A stretch of 64,000 nt of DNA from Paenibacillus marchantiophytorum (lineage in GTDB: Bacteria > Bacillota > Bacilli > Paenibacillales > NBRC-103111). Below are positions 8,876 through 18,328 of this stretch, piece after piece. The first letter of the stretch is position 1, and every line of letters starts with the position of its first letter. A program made the translations under genes and the position numbers. The stretch spans positions 62,001-126,000 of the forward strand of contig NZ_BMHE01000006.1 of assembly GCF_014640555.1 (NCBI RefSeq), in the 5' to 3' direction. The notes under the pieces were generated by a model. That model was not told the DNA's origin, did not search any database, and saw only the letters and a list, made by a program, of their open reading frames with translations.

Positions 8876-11161
8876 ATGTTGAAAGTAAAGGCGTCCGATT
8901 CCGGCGTTAAATTCTTCGCTACTATTTTCCAGTCTTTTACTTTGACCATTGCTTTAACAATTGTGGTGCTTTCGGGAGTTCTTCATTTTTATTTCGAAGA
9001 TATCTCCCTAAAGCAGACGTACAGCTCCACATTGACCAATCTAGCGCAAACAAGCCAAGAGGCTTCCATTATGGCGGTTAACGCCCGCACGTTTGCCAAA
9101 CAAATGTATAACGACATGAATATATCCAAATTACTTTACTTCTCATCGGTAGACCCTCTCGATACAAGTGCGGCGATGGCTCAGCTGAACTCCTATAGGG
9201 CCACTTCCCTTTTCATCGATTCCATCTATATTTACAACTACCAGACGGATACATTTTATACGAGTGCCGACATCAGTACCAATTCAATCTGGAAGGGGAA
9301 TGAGTTTTACGATACGACAGCTGTACAAATGGTTAAGCATATTTCGGATTACAAGGCGTTGATGCCAATCCCGCGTAAAATTCCGTTTGAGAGCCTTATG
9401 TTAAACAATCAAGAGAAAGAACGGGATTGTTATACCTTCCTGTTGTACGACACCCTTTCCCATAAAAATGAAAAGAACGTCATTATCGTCAATATATCCG
9501 AAACGCAGATGCACAAAAACATAGACGGCATGATCGCGAATTCAGACAAAAATACTTTTATCATCGACGACCGTGGAGTTCTCATTACGAACAGCTGGAA
9601 GAATGCGATGCTTACCGATCTGTCAAATAAATCATACATACAAGAGGTGCTCGAAAGCGGTGAATCCGAAGGATATTTCCTGTCTGAGGCGGAAGGGGTT
9701 AAATCTTTGGTAACTTATACAGCTCCCGACGTTCTGGGCTGGCGTTATATCCGAATTGCACCTTACAGCGTCATAACGAAAGGTATCAATCATGTGAGGA
9801 TTTATACCATCGTGATAGCAATTGCTATTTTATTGCTCGGGCTTCTGACATCCTACCTGATCACGCGTAAATTGTCTTTGAATGTAAATCGCAAGCTAAT
9901 GAAGCTGATGATTTTGGAGACGGAACGAAGAAATCACTTCATGGCTCTTCGGCAAGATCTGGTTCGCAATTTGCTATTAGGCTCGGGATGTGCTAATCCA
10001 AACGGCTTAAACGAGAAGTTTAAGTTGTGTGAAATTAAATTGGACGCGAATGAAAATTGTGTCGTAACTGTGCTGAAGATCGATGGTTACGGGGAACTGG
10101 TTGAGCGATACAGTGCCAGTGACAGAAGCCTGTTAAAAATTGGGATCATGAATATCGCTCAAGAACTGCTGAATCCATTCTGCCGTTCCTTTTCCGTAGA
10201 TATGGGACATGACCGTATTGCGATTCTGCTTAACGGTTGGGAAGCAGCTTCTGATAGTCACCCTATCCTGCCAGAGAGTCTATGGCGTCAAATTCAATCC
10301 TCCGTGTCAGATTACATTAAAGTATCCGTATCCATCGCGGTGAGTACGAGAGGTGATGATGCTCGAAGTGTTAGCCGCTTGTACACTCAGGCAACAGAAG
10401 CATTGTTCCATCGACTATTCTTTGGTCACGGCTGTCTAATTTACGCGGAGCAAATCGAATCGCTCAAGGCTAAGTCCTATGTTTACCCGATCTCGAAGGA
10501 GAAGCAGCTGATCGAAGAACTGATGCTGGGTCGGATTGTTGATGCGAAACGCATATTCCGAGAGGTCGTCGAAGAAACGGCCGCTTATCCTTACATGTCG
10601 TATCATCTGGCTGTGTCGCATTTGGCCTTTGCTGTGAACAACGCAGTTTCCACCATTCAAAAGAATAACGATATCTCCTGGGATTTAAATATCAATGCCC
10701 TTCTTGCTGGTCTAAATGATGCGGAGCTGGTCAATGATATGTACCGTCCATTCTTCGAGGTATTCGAGCAAGTATCCGCTAGCCTAGAGGATAAGAAAAA
10801 TACAAAGCACGACGAGGTGGTGGGCAAAATCATCGCGATTGTGCAGCAGAAATTTATGATTCAGGAGCTTTCCCTGGACGGAATTGCGGAGGAGATGGGC
10901 TTGTCCGCAACGTATATCGGCCGTTTGTTTAAAAAAATTACCTTAAATACGATTTTGAACTACATTATTGAAGTAAGAATGGATAAAGCGAGAGAGCTTT
11001 TGCTTACCACCGAACTTCCCATTGGGGATATCGCGGAAAAAACAGGCTTCTCAAACAGTCCATATTTCTACAAAGCCTTCAAGAAGATCAACGGCGTTAG
11101 CCCGGCAGAGTTCCGTAAAAACGGAAGGCTGCAAGATGAAAGGGCTCTAGATATCAGTTGA
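8876..11161 (+). CDS. Membrane-anchored AraC family regulator with extracellular sensor domain
   Basis: 761 residues from the chosen ATG. A first membrane helix (about 12-37) and a second (about 307-330, IVIAIAILLLGLLTSYLI) flank a Cache-like extracellular sensor region. A cytoplasmic linker and a C-terminal AraC/XylS helix-turn-helix pair (about 650-750, including DGIAEEMGLSATYIG and DIAEKTGFSNSPYFYKAF) follow. Such proteins sense a sugar or lipoprotein at the surface and activate an adjacent importer. The ATG at 8876 has GGAG five bases upstream. An in-frame ATG at 8828 is ruled out because it lies upstream of the -10 box. The importer genes begin 168 bases downstream; that gap holds a weak hairpin at 11275-11303. 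Confidence 0.9.
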   Translation: MLKVKASDSGVKFFATIFQSFTLTIALTIVVLSGVLHFYFEDISLKQTYSSTLTNLAQTSQEASIMAVNARTFAKQMYNDMNISKLLYFSSVDPLDTSAAMAQLNSYRATSLFIDSIYIYNYQTDTFYTSADISTNSIWKGNEFYDTTAVQMVKHISDYKALMPIPRKIPFESLMLNNQEKERDCYTFLLYDTLSHKNEKNVIIVNISETQMHKNIDGMIANSDKNTFIIDDRGVLITNSWKNAMLTDLSNKSYIQEVLESGESEGYFLSEAEGVKSLVTYTAPDVLGWRYIRIAPYSVITKGINHVRIYTIVIAIAILLLGLLTSYLITRKLSLNVNRKLMKLMILETERRNHFMALRQDLVRNLLLGSGCANPNGLNEKFKLCEIKLDANENCVVTVLKIDGYGELVERYSASDRSLLKIGIMNIAQELLNPFCRSFSVDMGHDRIAILLNGWEAASDSHPILPESLWRQIQSSVSDYIKVSVSIAVSTRGDDARSVSRLYTQATEALFHRLFFGHGCLIYAEQIESLKAKSYVYPISKEKQLIEELMLGRIVDAKRIFREVVEETAAYPYMSYHLAVSHLAFAVNNAVSTIQKNNDISWDLNINALLAGLNDAELVNDMYRPFFEVFEQVSASLEDKKNTKHDEVVGKIIAIVQQKFMIQELSLDGIAEEMGLSATYIGRLFKKITLNTILNYIIEVRMDKARELLLTTELPIGDIAEKTGFSNSPYFYKAFKKINGVSPAEFRKNGRLQDERALDIS

Positions 11162-11328
11162 GCCCCTAAACAACGTAAAAAGTGAATCTGTACGGGTAAA
11201 ATCCATTCGCAATGAAGCAAAAAATGATAATGATCGCAAATGTATAGTTGCTCACTCCTTGGAAAAAAGCCTAAGATTGGCTTTGCAAGCAACAAAGACA
11301 ATCCAAGCAGCAAGGAGGTGAGTAAGCG

Positions 11329-12252
11329 ATGACGGCTTTAAGAGGCTTCTGGACGGAATTGTCCAAGAACAAAATTATGTTTCTAATGGTAGCTCCCGCG
11401 ATCCTTTTTTTCATCGTGTTCAGCTATATTCCCATGGCTGGCATTTATCTGGCCTTCACCAAGTTCAGCTTCGATGGAGGCATTTTTGGCAGTGAATTCA
11501 TCGGCATGATGAACTTTAAGTTTCTATTTCAATCGGGTACGCTTTGGAACTTGACGAAAAATACGGTCATGTACAATTTGTCCTTTATTTTTATCGGTAA
11601 CTTCCTGCAGTTGGTTTGTGCCATTTTCTTAAGCCAGATTGCCAACAAATATTTCAAGAAGGCAACGCAATCCATTATGTTTTTACCGTTTTTTATCTCC
11701 TGGGTTCTTGTAGGCGCTTTCGTATTCAACTTGTTCAACTCCGATACGGGTGTCATCAACACATTGTTGAAGCAGCTAGGGGCGCAGCCGTATGACTTCT
11801 ATTTAAATACGGAGCCTTGGAAGTACATCATTGCCTTCTTTCAAATCTGGAAAGGGCTTGGCTATGGAACGGTCATTTATTTGGCTGCGATCATGAGCAT
11901 CAGCGATGAATATTACGAAGCGGCGGAAATTGATGGAGCTAATATCTTTCAGCAAATTCGTCACATCACGATTCCACTTTTGATACCTACCTTTATTTTG
12001 CTCGTCATGTTCAGCCTCGGGGGTATTCTCAAAGGGCAATTCGACCTGTTCTATCAGATCATAGGCAACAACGGTATGCTCTATGATGCGACAGATATTA
12101 TCGATACCTATGTGTATCGGGCGTTGGCGGTCAATTTCGACATTGGGATGGGAACGGCTGCAGGCTTGTACCAATCGCTCTTCGGCTTCCTATTAGTGAT
12201 GACTGTTAACTTTATTGTGAAAAAGGTCCGCGAAGATTACGCATTGTTCTAA
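11329..12252 (+). CDS. Sugar ABC transporter permease, LplB type
   Basis: A 307-residue integral membrane protein with about six hydrophobic segments and the EAA loop EAAEIDGANIFQQIRHI that docks the ATPase. It belongs to the CUT1 branch that imports oligosaccharides or complex-glycan fragments. It is first of three genes: permease, permease, lipoprotein binding protein. No ATPase is encoded nearby, so a shared MsmX-type ATPase elsewhere is expected. The start follows AAGGAGGTGAG. It is probably activated by the membrane AraC protein immediately upstream. Confidence 0.92.
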   Translation: MTALRGFWTELSKNKIMFLMVAPAILFFIVFSYIPMAGIYLAFTKFSFDGGIFGSEFIGMMNFKFLFQSGTLWNLTKNTVMYNLSFIFIGNFLQLVCAIFLSQIANKYFKKATQSIMFLPFFISWVLVGAFVFNLFNSDTGVINTLLKQLGAQPYDFYLNTEPWKYIIAFFQIWKGLGYGTVIYLAAIMSISDEYYEAAEIDGANIFQQIRHITIPLLIPTFILLVMFSLGGILKGQFDLFYQIIGNNGMLYDATDIIDTYVYRALAVNFDIGMGTAAGLYQSLFGFLLVMTVNFIVKKVREDYALF

Positions 12253-12270
12253 GGAAATGCTTACGAAGCT

Positions 12271-12290
12271 AGTTTTGCTAAAGCAAAACT
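12271..12290 (+). repeat. Intercistronic hairpin between the two permease genes
   Basis: AGTTTTGC, TAAA, GCAAAACT form a perfect 8-bp stem, located just before the GAGGAGGG ribosome binding site of the second permease. There is no T-run, so it is not a terminator. It may stabilise the message or modulate translation. Confidence 0.5.
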
Positions 12291-12307
12291 CTGAGGAGGG
12301 ACCACTC

Positions 12308-13198
12308 GTGAGACGCAAAAAAGACTCGGCGACGATCGTTTTTATGGTTATCGCTTACGGAACTGTAGCGCTCCTGACCGTGCTCTGCTTGCTGCCGTTT
12401 TGGTTAATTATTTCGGGTTCGTTTACGTCAGAAAATGAAATCATCGGGGAAGGGTTTAAGCTGTGGCCAAACGAGCTGTCTATTGATGCTTATAAGGCTG
12501 TCTTCACTAACCCAGAACAAATTTTCCGGGCCTATTGGGTGACAATTTGCCTCACCTTCACGGGATCACTCTTTGGCTTGTTTCTTACGTCCATGGCGGG
12601 TTACGTACTTTCCCGCAAAGATTTCAAATATCGAGGCTCAGTTGCATTCTTCATATACTTTACAACGCTGTTCAGTGGGGGCCTGATCCCATGGTACATT
12701 CTCATCGTGAAGTATCTTGATTGGAAGGATAGTTACTTGGCAATGCTGATTCCCGTGCTGATGAGCGCTTGGAATATCATTCTTATGAAGAATTTTATGA
12801 AATCAATTCCGGATTCCATCGTGGAGTCAGCCCGTATCGATGGCGCGAACGATTTTACGATTTATAGCCGCTTGATCCTACCTTTATCTACACCTGGGCT
12901 TGCCACGATCGGACTGTTTCTTGCGCTTAGTTATTGGAACGACTGGTTTACCGCCAACATCTTCATGACAACGGAAAGCAAATTTCCGCTGCAGTTCTTC
13001 TTGTATAAGATTCTCGCGAATGCCGCCGTACTGCATACGGACATCGCCGCAAATTTGTCGGCCGTCAATTTCAAAGCTCCTGCCGAAACGCTGAAAATGG
13101 CAGTCGCGGTTGTTGTTACAGGGCCGATTGTCTTCTTGTATCCCTTCGTGCAGAAGTATTTCGTGAAAGGATTGACCATCGGCGCAGTCAAAGGTTAG
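12308..13198 (+). CDS. Sugar ABC transporter permease, YtcP type
   Basis: 296 residues from a GTG start. Six hydrophobic segments and the EAA loop ESARIDGANDFTIYSRL are visible, and the C-terminus FVKGLTIGAVKG is typical of YtcP-like CUT1 permeases. I chose GTG at 12308 because GAGGAGGG lies at 12292-12299 with ideal spacing. The in-frame ATG at 12257 has no properly spaced site, and the hairpin at 12271-12290 would then lie inside the gene. It pairs with the LplB-type permease upstream to form the membrane channel. Confidence 0.9.
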   Translation: MRRKKDSATIVFMVIAYGTVALLTVLCLLPFWLIISGSFTSENEIIGEGFKLWPNELSIDAYKAVFTNPEQIFRAYWVTICLTFTGSLFGLFLTSMAGYVLSRKDFKYRGSVAFFIYFTTLFSGGLIPWYILIVKYLDWKDSYLAMLIPVLMSAWNIILMKNFMKSIPDSIVESARIDGANDFTIYSRLILPLSTPGLATIGLFLALSYWNDWFTANIFMTTESKFPLQFFLYKILANAAVLHTDIAANLSAVNFKAPAETLKMAVAVVVTGPIVFLYPFVQKYFVKGLTIGAVKG

Positions 13199-13226
13199 AA
13201 CCGGTTATATACGGCTAACATAGAAA

Positions 13227-13238
13227 ACGTTTAAACGT
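13227..13238 (+). promoter_or_regulatory. Palindrome before the binding-protein gene
   Basis: ACGTTTAAACGT is a perfect 12-base palindrome directly before the ribosome binding site of the solute-binding protein. It could be an operator or a weak RNA hairpin that lets the binding protein be expressed separately. Chance is not excluded. Confidence 0.25.
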
Positions 13239-13255
13239 CTAAGGAGGAGTCTCAT

Positions 13256-14836
13256 ATGAAAAGAAAGATCGGAACTATTCTAGCTGGTGTTATACTGGCA
13301 ACAGCTACGTTAACGGGTTGCAGCAGCTCTAGCGGAACAAAGCCGGAACCATCGGCATCTGCAAAGACAGAAGGTAACCAAACGGCAGCGCCTGCATTGT
13401 TGACACCGGATACGTCAAAATCGGTTGAGCTTGTTTGGTATTTGGTAGGCGATGCTAATAAGGATACGCCTAAGGTTATGGAAGAGTTCAATAAGATGCT
13501 GAAGAAGGATTTGAACGCAACCGTTAAGTTGAACTTCACCACTTGGAACGATTGGCAAACGAAGTACAACCTGCTGCTGACAGCCGGTGAGAAAATTGAT
13601 ATGATCTTCGCTTCTTCTTGGGCAGGTTACTTTAAGTATGCCAAGCAGGGTGCATTCATGGATTTGACCGCTTTGATTCCGAAGTATGCCCCTCAGGTGC
13701 AAAAGCAAGTTTCGGCGCAGGACTGGAGCGACGCCACCATCGGCGGTAAAATCTATGCCATTCCGAACACGAACCCCGAGTATACACCAAACGGTATCTT
13801 GTATCGTGAGGACTGGAGAAAAGAGCTGAATCTGCCTGAAATCAAGGATATTGCTTCTATTGAAGCTTATTTGGATGGTATTAAGAAAAACAAGCAAGGC
13901 GTTATCCCCATCAACGGAAACGCATTGAATGAAGTCAGCACCTTGTTCTCAGCAGTTAACGGCTACCAAACAATCGGCGGAGATACGCAAAGCGTTGTCG
14001 TAGCCAAGAGCTATAACAGCCCTAGAGATATTGTCGCTTACCCATTCACTCCGGAATATGAGGCATGGGTTAAGAAAATGAAGGAATGGGCGGATAAAGG
14101 CTACTGGTCGAAGAACACGTTGTCTTCCAAGCAGGAAGCGGGGGACTTGATAAAGACGGGCAAGGGTGCTGTCTACTGGCGCAACCCTCCGGGAGCAGCG
14201 GGATTGATCACTGAACTTCAAAAGAACGATCCGAAGCTGCAACTTGGCTACTTCCCGTACACGCGTATGCAAGGCTTTGCGATGCCGACAATGGCTATTT
14301 CTAATGGGATGGCCATTCCAAAAAGTGCAGCCAACCCTGAGCGTTCGCTCATGGTGCTAGAGAAAATTAGAACCGATGCGAAGTATTACAATCTAATCAC
14401 ATACGGCCTCGAAGGTTATCACTATGATTTGATTAACGACGGCAAAAACATCGTTACGCCTTCCAAAACGCAGGATGCGTCGAAGGTTCAAGCTTACACC
14501 ATCGCCGATTGGGGATGGAGAAACAAGCCGTTAATGAAAGCGGTCGCTGGCGGTTGGGACGGTTTGGATAAGCTGAACGATGAATTCTCGAAGATGAGCA
14601 AACCGGATATTTTCTCGCCTATATCCATGGATTACGATTCTGTGAAAACGGAGTATGCGGCTGTAAATCAAGTCATTGAGCAATACGGCAAGCCGCTTAT
14701 GATGGGTTTGGTACCGAACGTCGATCAGGCCATCAAGACTTACCAGGAGAAGCTGAAAGCAGCAGGCATCGATAAAGTTCTCGATTATGTTAAGAAACAA
14801 GCTGTGGCGTACTACGACGAAAAAGGTATTAAGTAA
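13256..14836 (+). CDS. Extracellular solute-binding lipoprotein of the first importer
   Basis: 526 residues with a lipoprotein signal peptide ending LTGC, so Cys22 is lipidated and the protein sits on the outer face of the membrane. The rest is a family 1 type II periplasmic-binding fold of the large LplA-like class that accompanies LplB/YtcP permeases, binding oligosaccharides (exact ligand unknown). AAGGAGG is correctly placed before the ATG. It ends the permease-permease-binding protein operon, and a strong terminator follows. Confidence 0.92.
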   Translation: MKRKIGTILAGVILATATLTGCSSSSGTKPEPSASAKTEGNQTAAPALLTPDTSKSVELVWYLVGDANKDTPKVMEEFNKMLKKDLNATVKLNFTTWNDWQTKYNLLLTAGEKIDMIFASSWAGYFKYAKQGAFMDLTALIPKYAPQVQKQVSAQDWSDATIGGKIYAIPNTNPEYTPNGILYREDWRKELNLPEIKDIASIEAYLDGIKKNKQGVIPINGNALNEVSTLFSAVNGYQTIGGDTQSVVVAKSYNSPRDIVAYPFTPEYEAWVKKMKEWADKGYWSKNTLSSKQEAGDLIKTGKGAVYWRNPPGAAGLITELQKNDPKLQLGYFPYTRMQGFAMPTMAISNGMAIPKSAANPERSLMVLEKIRTDAKYYNLITYGLEGYHYDLINDGKNIVTPSKTQDASKVQAYTIADWGWRNKPLMKAVAGGWDGLDKLNDEFSKMSKPDIFSPISMDYDSVKTEYAAVNQVIEQYGKPLMMGLVPNVDQAIKTYQEKLKAAGIDKVLDYVKKQAVAYYDEKGIK

Positions 14837-14853
14837 GAGAAGTTTGACAACTA

Positions 14854-14928
14854 AGCAAGAGGCAAGGGCAACAGGATCAGCAGCCGATGTGAAACATCGG
14901 AGGTTGGCCAGTTGGCCTCTTGCATTTT
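14854..14928 (+). terminator. Branched Rho-independent terminator
   Basis: GCAAGAGGC (14854-14862) pairs with GCCTCTTGC (14914-14922), followed by ATTTTTA. Inside the loop is a second perfect hairpin, CCGATGT-GAA-ACATCGG (14883-14899). It ends the first importer operon. Confidence 0.8.
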
Positions 14929-14929
14929 T

Positions 14930-15438
14930 AAAATCTGGTCATAATGAGAAGGTGTATCAGCAAAACCACGGCTTTGGTACGGCTTGGGAAACCTTCCGCT
15001 TTTAGAAAATGGAAACCAAAGCTGAAATTTGCACCCTTACAATGTAAATAGATACCACCTACAATGAGTAGTGATATGAAAATAATTGCTCAAAGAAATC
15101 TACATGGTGGAGGTGCAGCCAGCTTCTCTATTTCCATCATCCGTTTTGAATGAAAAAGGACTTTCATGATGAAAATGATAACTTCTAAGGACCCTGAAAT
15201 AGGAGGGGAACCTGTCATGAATGTTATGATACGTTTTGTATCGGAAGTAAGAACAGTCAAGTTTACTTGGATCAAATCAGTTTACTAGAAAAACCTTAGG
15301 TCAACGATCATAATTGGGCATTCTGAATGGGGGTGAGGTATTTGTTATAAACCGATTTTCTGTAATAAATCAAGCTCTCAGTAAATGGAGGTACGCTAAG
15401 GCAAGCGCACTGTATTTATCTTGATAAGGAGCGTGTTT
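14930..15438. other. Geneless stretch upstream of the GH64 protein
   Basis: About 500 bases without a convincing gene. A 23-codon frame at 15217-15288 has a good AGGAGG site but no recognisable content. The inverted repeat GATACGTTTTGTATC lies at 15228-15242 and is one of four such sites in the window. The rest may be promoter and leader of the gene at 15439. Confidence 0.4.
15228..15242. promoter_or_regulatory. GATAC-N5-GTATC inverted repeat, copy 1
   Basis: GATACGTTTTGTATC, 197 bases before the start of the GH64-containing gene. Related copies are at 51660, 52704 and 58925. Arms are perfect, spacer five bases. Binding protein unknown. Confidence 0.4.
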
Positions 15439-18105
15439 ATGTTTATTAAAAAGAGATTTAAACGCATCTCAGTTATGTTTTTGGCTATTATGATGCTCAT
15501 CCAAGTGATAGTTCCTTTGGCAAGAGTAAGCGCAGCGGCAGATTATGCATTGGCTTCTGATCGGGCTTATACGTGGTTAAAAGCGCAGCAGGATTTAACG
15601 ATAGGTATGGCAGGCGATGGTATGGTGGATAGTTTTGACGATTGGTGGGATGCGACGAATCGTAAACAAATTGCTTACACCTATGATCAGGGTGTGGCGG
15701 CGATTGCGTTCATGCTCAAGGGGGATCGCGTCAGAGCGGAAAAAGTTTTAACCAAAATGTCTCAATTTCAAGATGCAGATGGATCCTGGATTAACTCTTA
15801 CTGGTGGAACAACGGTTACGGTGAAGAAATCCGCAAACATGTGGGTCCGGTGGCTTGGATGGTTATGGCTTATATGACCTACGAGAAGAAATATGGGGAT
15901 AACCGTTTCCAGCCTAATGCCAAGAAAGCACTGGATTGGGCGGTAACATTCCAGAAAGCAAATGGCGGTATTTCAGGAGGCAGGACGCAATGGGATGTTC
16001 CTAATACATGGACGGATGAAGTATGGACTTCCACTGAGCATAACGAAGACATGTACAATGTGTTGAAATACTATGCAAATGTGTTCCCGGACCGTACGAC
16101 GACCTACAACAGTGCTGCTGCAGGAGTTAAAAATTTCTTGGATAACGTCGTATGGAACGACTCGCTTAAACGTTGGAACGGCGGATGGAAAAACAATACG
16201 AATCTGATTGATCCTAGTGTGCCATTGGATGTCAACCCTTGGGGCGTCCTTTCAATGGGCTTAACAGGAACAAGGGATTATAAACAGTCGCTTGCTTTTG
16301 TCGATAATGCTAACGGTACAGGAACTGCAACAGATCCTAAATATGTACAGACGTTGGATTATGATGGCACCAACATGATGACAGCATATGATTTCGATTG
16401 GGAATACGATTGTGCCGCAGCATTAACGCCAACCGGACAGCCAAACGGAAATAAATGCTCGGATATTTGGTTTGAAGGTTCCGTATTCATGTCCACGGCG
16501 CATTTCATGAACGGCAATACGGCCAAAGCAAACTCCATTTTGGATGAATTAATCAAGAAACAAGATACAAGCGGAACTTTGCTTGGTGGATTGCCTTACT
16601 CGTTAAAAGGTTCGAACAATAACTATTGGAAAATGAGCCAGGAAAACTGTGTTTCGAGCACCGGCTGGCTCGTCATTGCCATCGCTCGGTATAATCCGTT
16701 TACCAGTGAATCTTTGACTGATGCATCAGGTGGCGGAGCGGCTATTCCCGGGAAAATTGAAGCTGAAAGCTACAGCGCTAAGTTTGACGTTCAGACAGAG
16801 CCGACTACCGATAAAGGTGGAGGCTTGAATGTAGGGTGGATCAATACAGGGAGTTGGATGGATTACAGTGTAAATGTCCAAAACGCAGGGATTTATACCG
16901 TAGGATTAAGAGTAGCGAGTATCAATACGACAGGTCAGCTTCAAATAAAAAATGGTTCGGGTCAAATATTAACGACAACGAACGTTCCAAATACAGGCGG
17001 ATGGCAAGAGTGGCAAACCGTGAACGCAAGCGTTAACTTGCCGGCGGGTACCCAAACGCTGAGGCTGTACGCTTCCGCAGGTGGCTTTAATATCAATTGG
17101 TTGAACTTCACAACAGGTGTATCATCTTCCATATACTCCGTACCTGCCTCGTCCATACCGGGGCCGACCGGAAGCGGCGTGTTGTCGCTCAAGGTCATGA
17201 ATGGGACGAATGGCGCCTATTCCGATAGTCAGGTTTACTGGGGTGTTCTCGGCATAAATCCAACTAATGGCAAATGGAGTTATTTGGATTTAAATGGCAA
17301 TTTGCAACCTATTTCACTGGCGCTTAATGATGCTCCCGGGCATTTAACGAAGAATGGCGTTAACTATGCAAACATTTATCACAAAATTAGCGATGCATCG
17401 TGGGTAAGTATGCCAAGAATAACATCAGGCAGAATGTACCTTTGTGTAGCCTCTGAGTGCTTCATCAAAACTTATGATAGCGGATTTGCAGGACCCGATA
17501 TTAATAACCCCGCAGACCCGAATATGAATGTATATTTTGACTTTATCGAATTTACAGTTGACGCAGCCGGATATCATGGAAACACGACAAGGGTTGACAT
17601 GTTCGGCTTCCCCGTTCAACACAGACTAGTCAATACAGCCGGAAATTACGACCATACCGTTGGTGAATTGGAAGTTGAAACCCGTTCTGGCTTATTCACA
17701 AAATTCGCCAATGAAATGCCTTCCTCATTTAAATCGCTAGGCACCGTTCAAGCTCCTTACCGGGTTATTGCTCCAATTCACGGTTCTTTTGCCCCAGGCG
17801 GCGCTAATTCTAATTATTTTTCTGGGTATTCCAGCTATTCCACACAGGAAATTCTTAGATGTGATGGTGCTTTAACCAATGCTCAAACTTGTGCTGCAAT
17901 CAATAGACATGTATTGACAGATAGCAATTGGAACATTGTTGGCAATTATTATCAAGCTGCTCCAGCCAATTACTATTCAAAATTTTGGCATACTTACGGC
18001 ATTAACGGATTAGCCTACGGCTTTCCTTATGACGATGTCAACAATCAAGCCGCTTATCTGGAAATTGGCAATCCGAAAGGTTTAATTATTAGGGTTGGAT
18101 GGTAA
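15439..18105 (+). CDS. Secreted alpha-helical toroid - CBM6 - GH64 beta-1,3-glucanase
   Basis: 888 residues from the ATG that follows AAGGAG at proper spacing. Signal peptide about 1-33 (ending ARVSAAA). Residues about 35-430 look like an (alpha/alpha) toroid with repeated WWN, GPVAWMVMAY and NPWGVLSMGL-type segments; I cannot assign it to a family, and it may be a second catalytic domain. Residues about 436-560 are a CBM6 (IPGKIEAESY, GGGLNVGWINTGSWMDY). Residues about 577-888 are GH64, the laminaripentaose-producing beta-1,3-glucanase family. The catalytic pair is visible as Glu704 (FIEFT) and Asp720 (RVDMFGFP), sixteen residues apart as in the Streptomyces enzyme. The likely targets are fungal or plant beta-1,3-glucans. 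The gene stands alone. Confidence 0.85.
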   Translation: MFIKKRFKRISVMFLAIMMLIQVIVPLARVSAAADYALASDRAYTWLKAQQDLTIGMAGDGMVDSFDDWWDATNRKQIAYTYDQGVAAIAFMLKGDRVRAEKVLTKMSQFQDADGSWINSYWWNNGYGEEIRKHVGPVAWMVMAYMTYEKKYGDNRFQPNAKKALDWAVTFQKANGGISGGRTQWDVPNTWTDEVWTSTEHNEDMYNVLKYYANVFPDRTTTYNSAAAGVKNFLDNVVWNDSLKRWNGGWKNNTNLIDPSVPLDVNPWGVLSMGLTGTRDYKQSLAFVDNANGTGTATDPKYVQTLDYDGTNMMTAYDFDWEYDCAAALTPTGQPNGNKCSDIWFEGSVFMSTAHFMNGNTAKANSILDELIKKQDTSGTLLGGLPYSLKGSNNNYWKMSQENCVSSTGWLVIAIARYNPFTSESLTDASGGGAAIPGKIEAESYSAKFDVQTEPTTDKGGGLNVGWINTGSWMDYSVNVQNAGIYTVGLRVASINTTGQLQIKNGSGQILTTTNVPNTGGWQEWQTVNASVNLPAGTQTLRLYASAGGFNINWLNFTTGVSSSIYSVPASSIPGPTGSGVLSLKVMNGTNGAYSDSQVYWGVLGINPTNGKWSYLDLNGNLQPISLALNDAPGHLTKNGVNYANIYHKISDASWVSMPRITSGRMYLCVASECFIKTYDSGFAGPDINNPADPNMNVYFDFIEFTVDAAGYHGNTTRVDMFGFPVQHRLVNTAGNYDHTVGELEVETRSGLFTKFANEMPSSFKSLGTVQAPYRVIAPIHGSFAPGGANSNYFSGYSSYSTQEILRCDGALTNAQTCAAINRHVLTDSNWNIVGNYYQAAPANYYSKFWHTYGINGLAYGFPYDDVNNQAAYLEIGNPKGLIIRVGW

Positions 18106-18129
18106 TCTTTGCATAATTGTAATGCTCCT

Positions 18130-18155
18130 GAGGTAGGAATATGAATTCCTGCCTC
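18130..18155 (+). terminator. Hairpin after the GH64 gene
   Basis: GAGGTAGGAAT pairs with ATTCCTGCCTC (one T-G pair) 24 bases after the stop codon. The following TTCGG is a poor U-tract, so termination may be weak. Confidence 0.5.
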
Positions 18156-18328
18156 TTCGGTGCGTTTAGCAGAGGTGATTCGTTAGCTATTGCCCCGGCA
18201 GAAACAAAGAATTGATTAAAAATTAGACAAATAAAACTGAAAAATGCCACCTTATTCTGAGGAAGCGTTAAGGTTACAATGGGTTCAAGCTTAGAAAATA
18301 AGCTAATTGAAAAAAGGCGGGTAACAAG

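Noticed and set aside
15217..15288. A 23-codon frame with a good AGGAGG site, starting MNVMIRFVSEV.
   Set aside because: Too short to judge, no recognisable content, and it overlaps the GATAC inverted repeat; not called as a gene.
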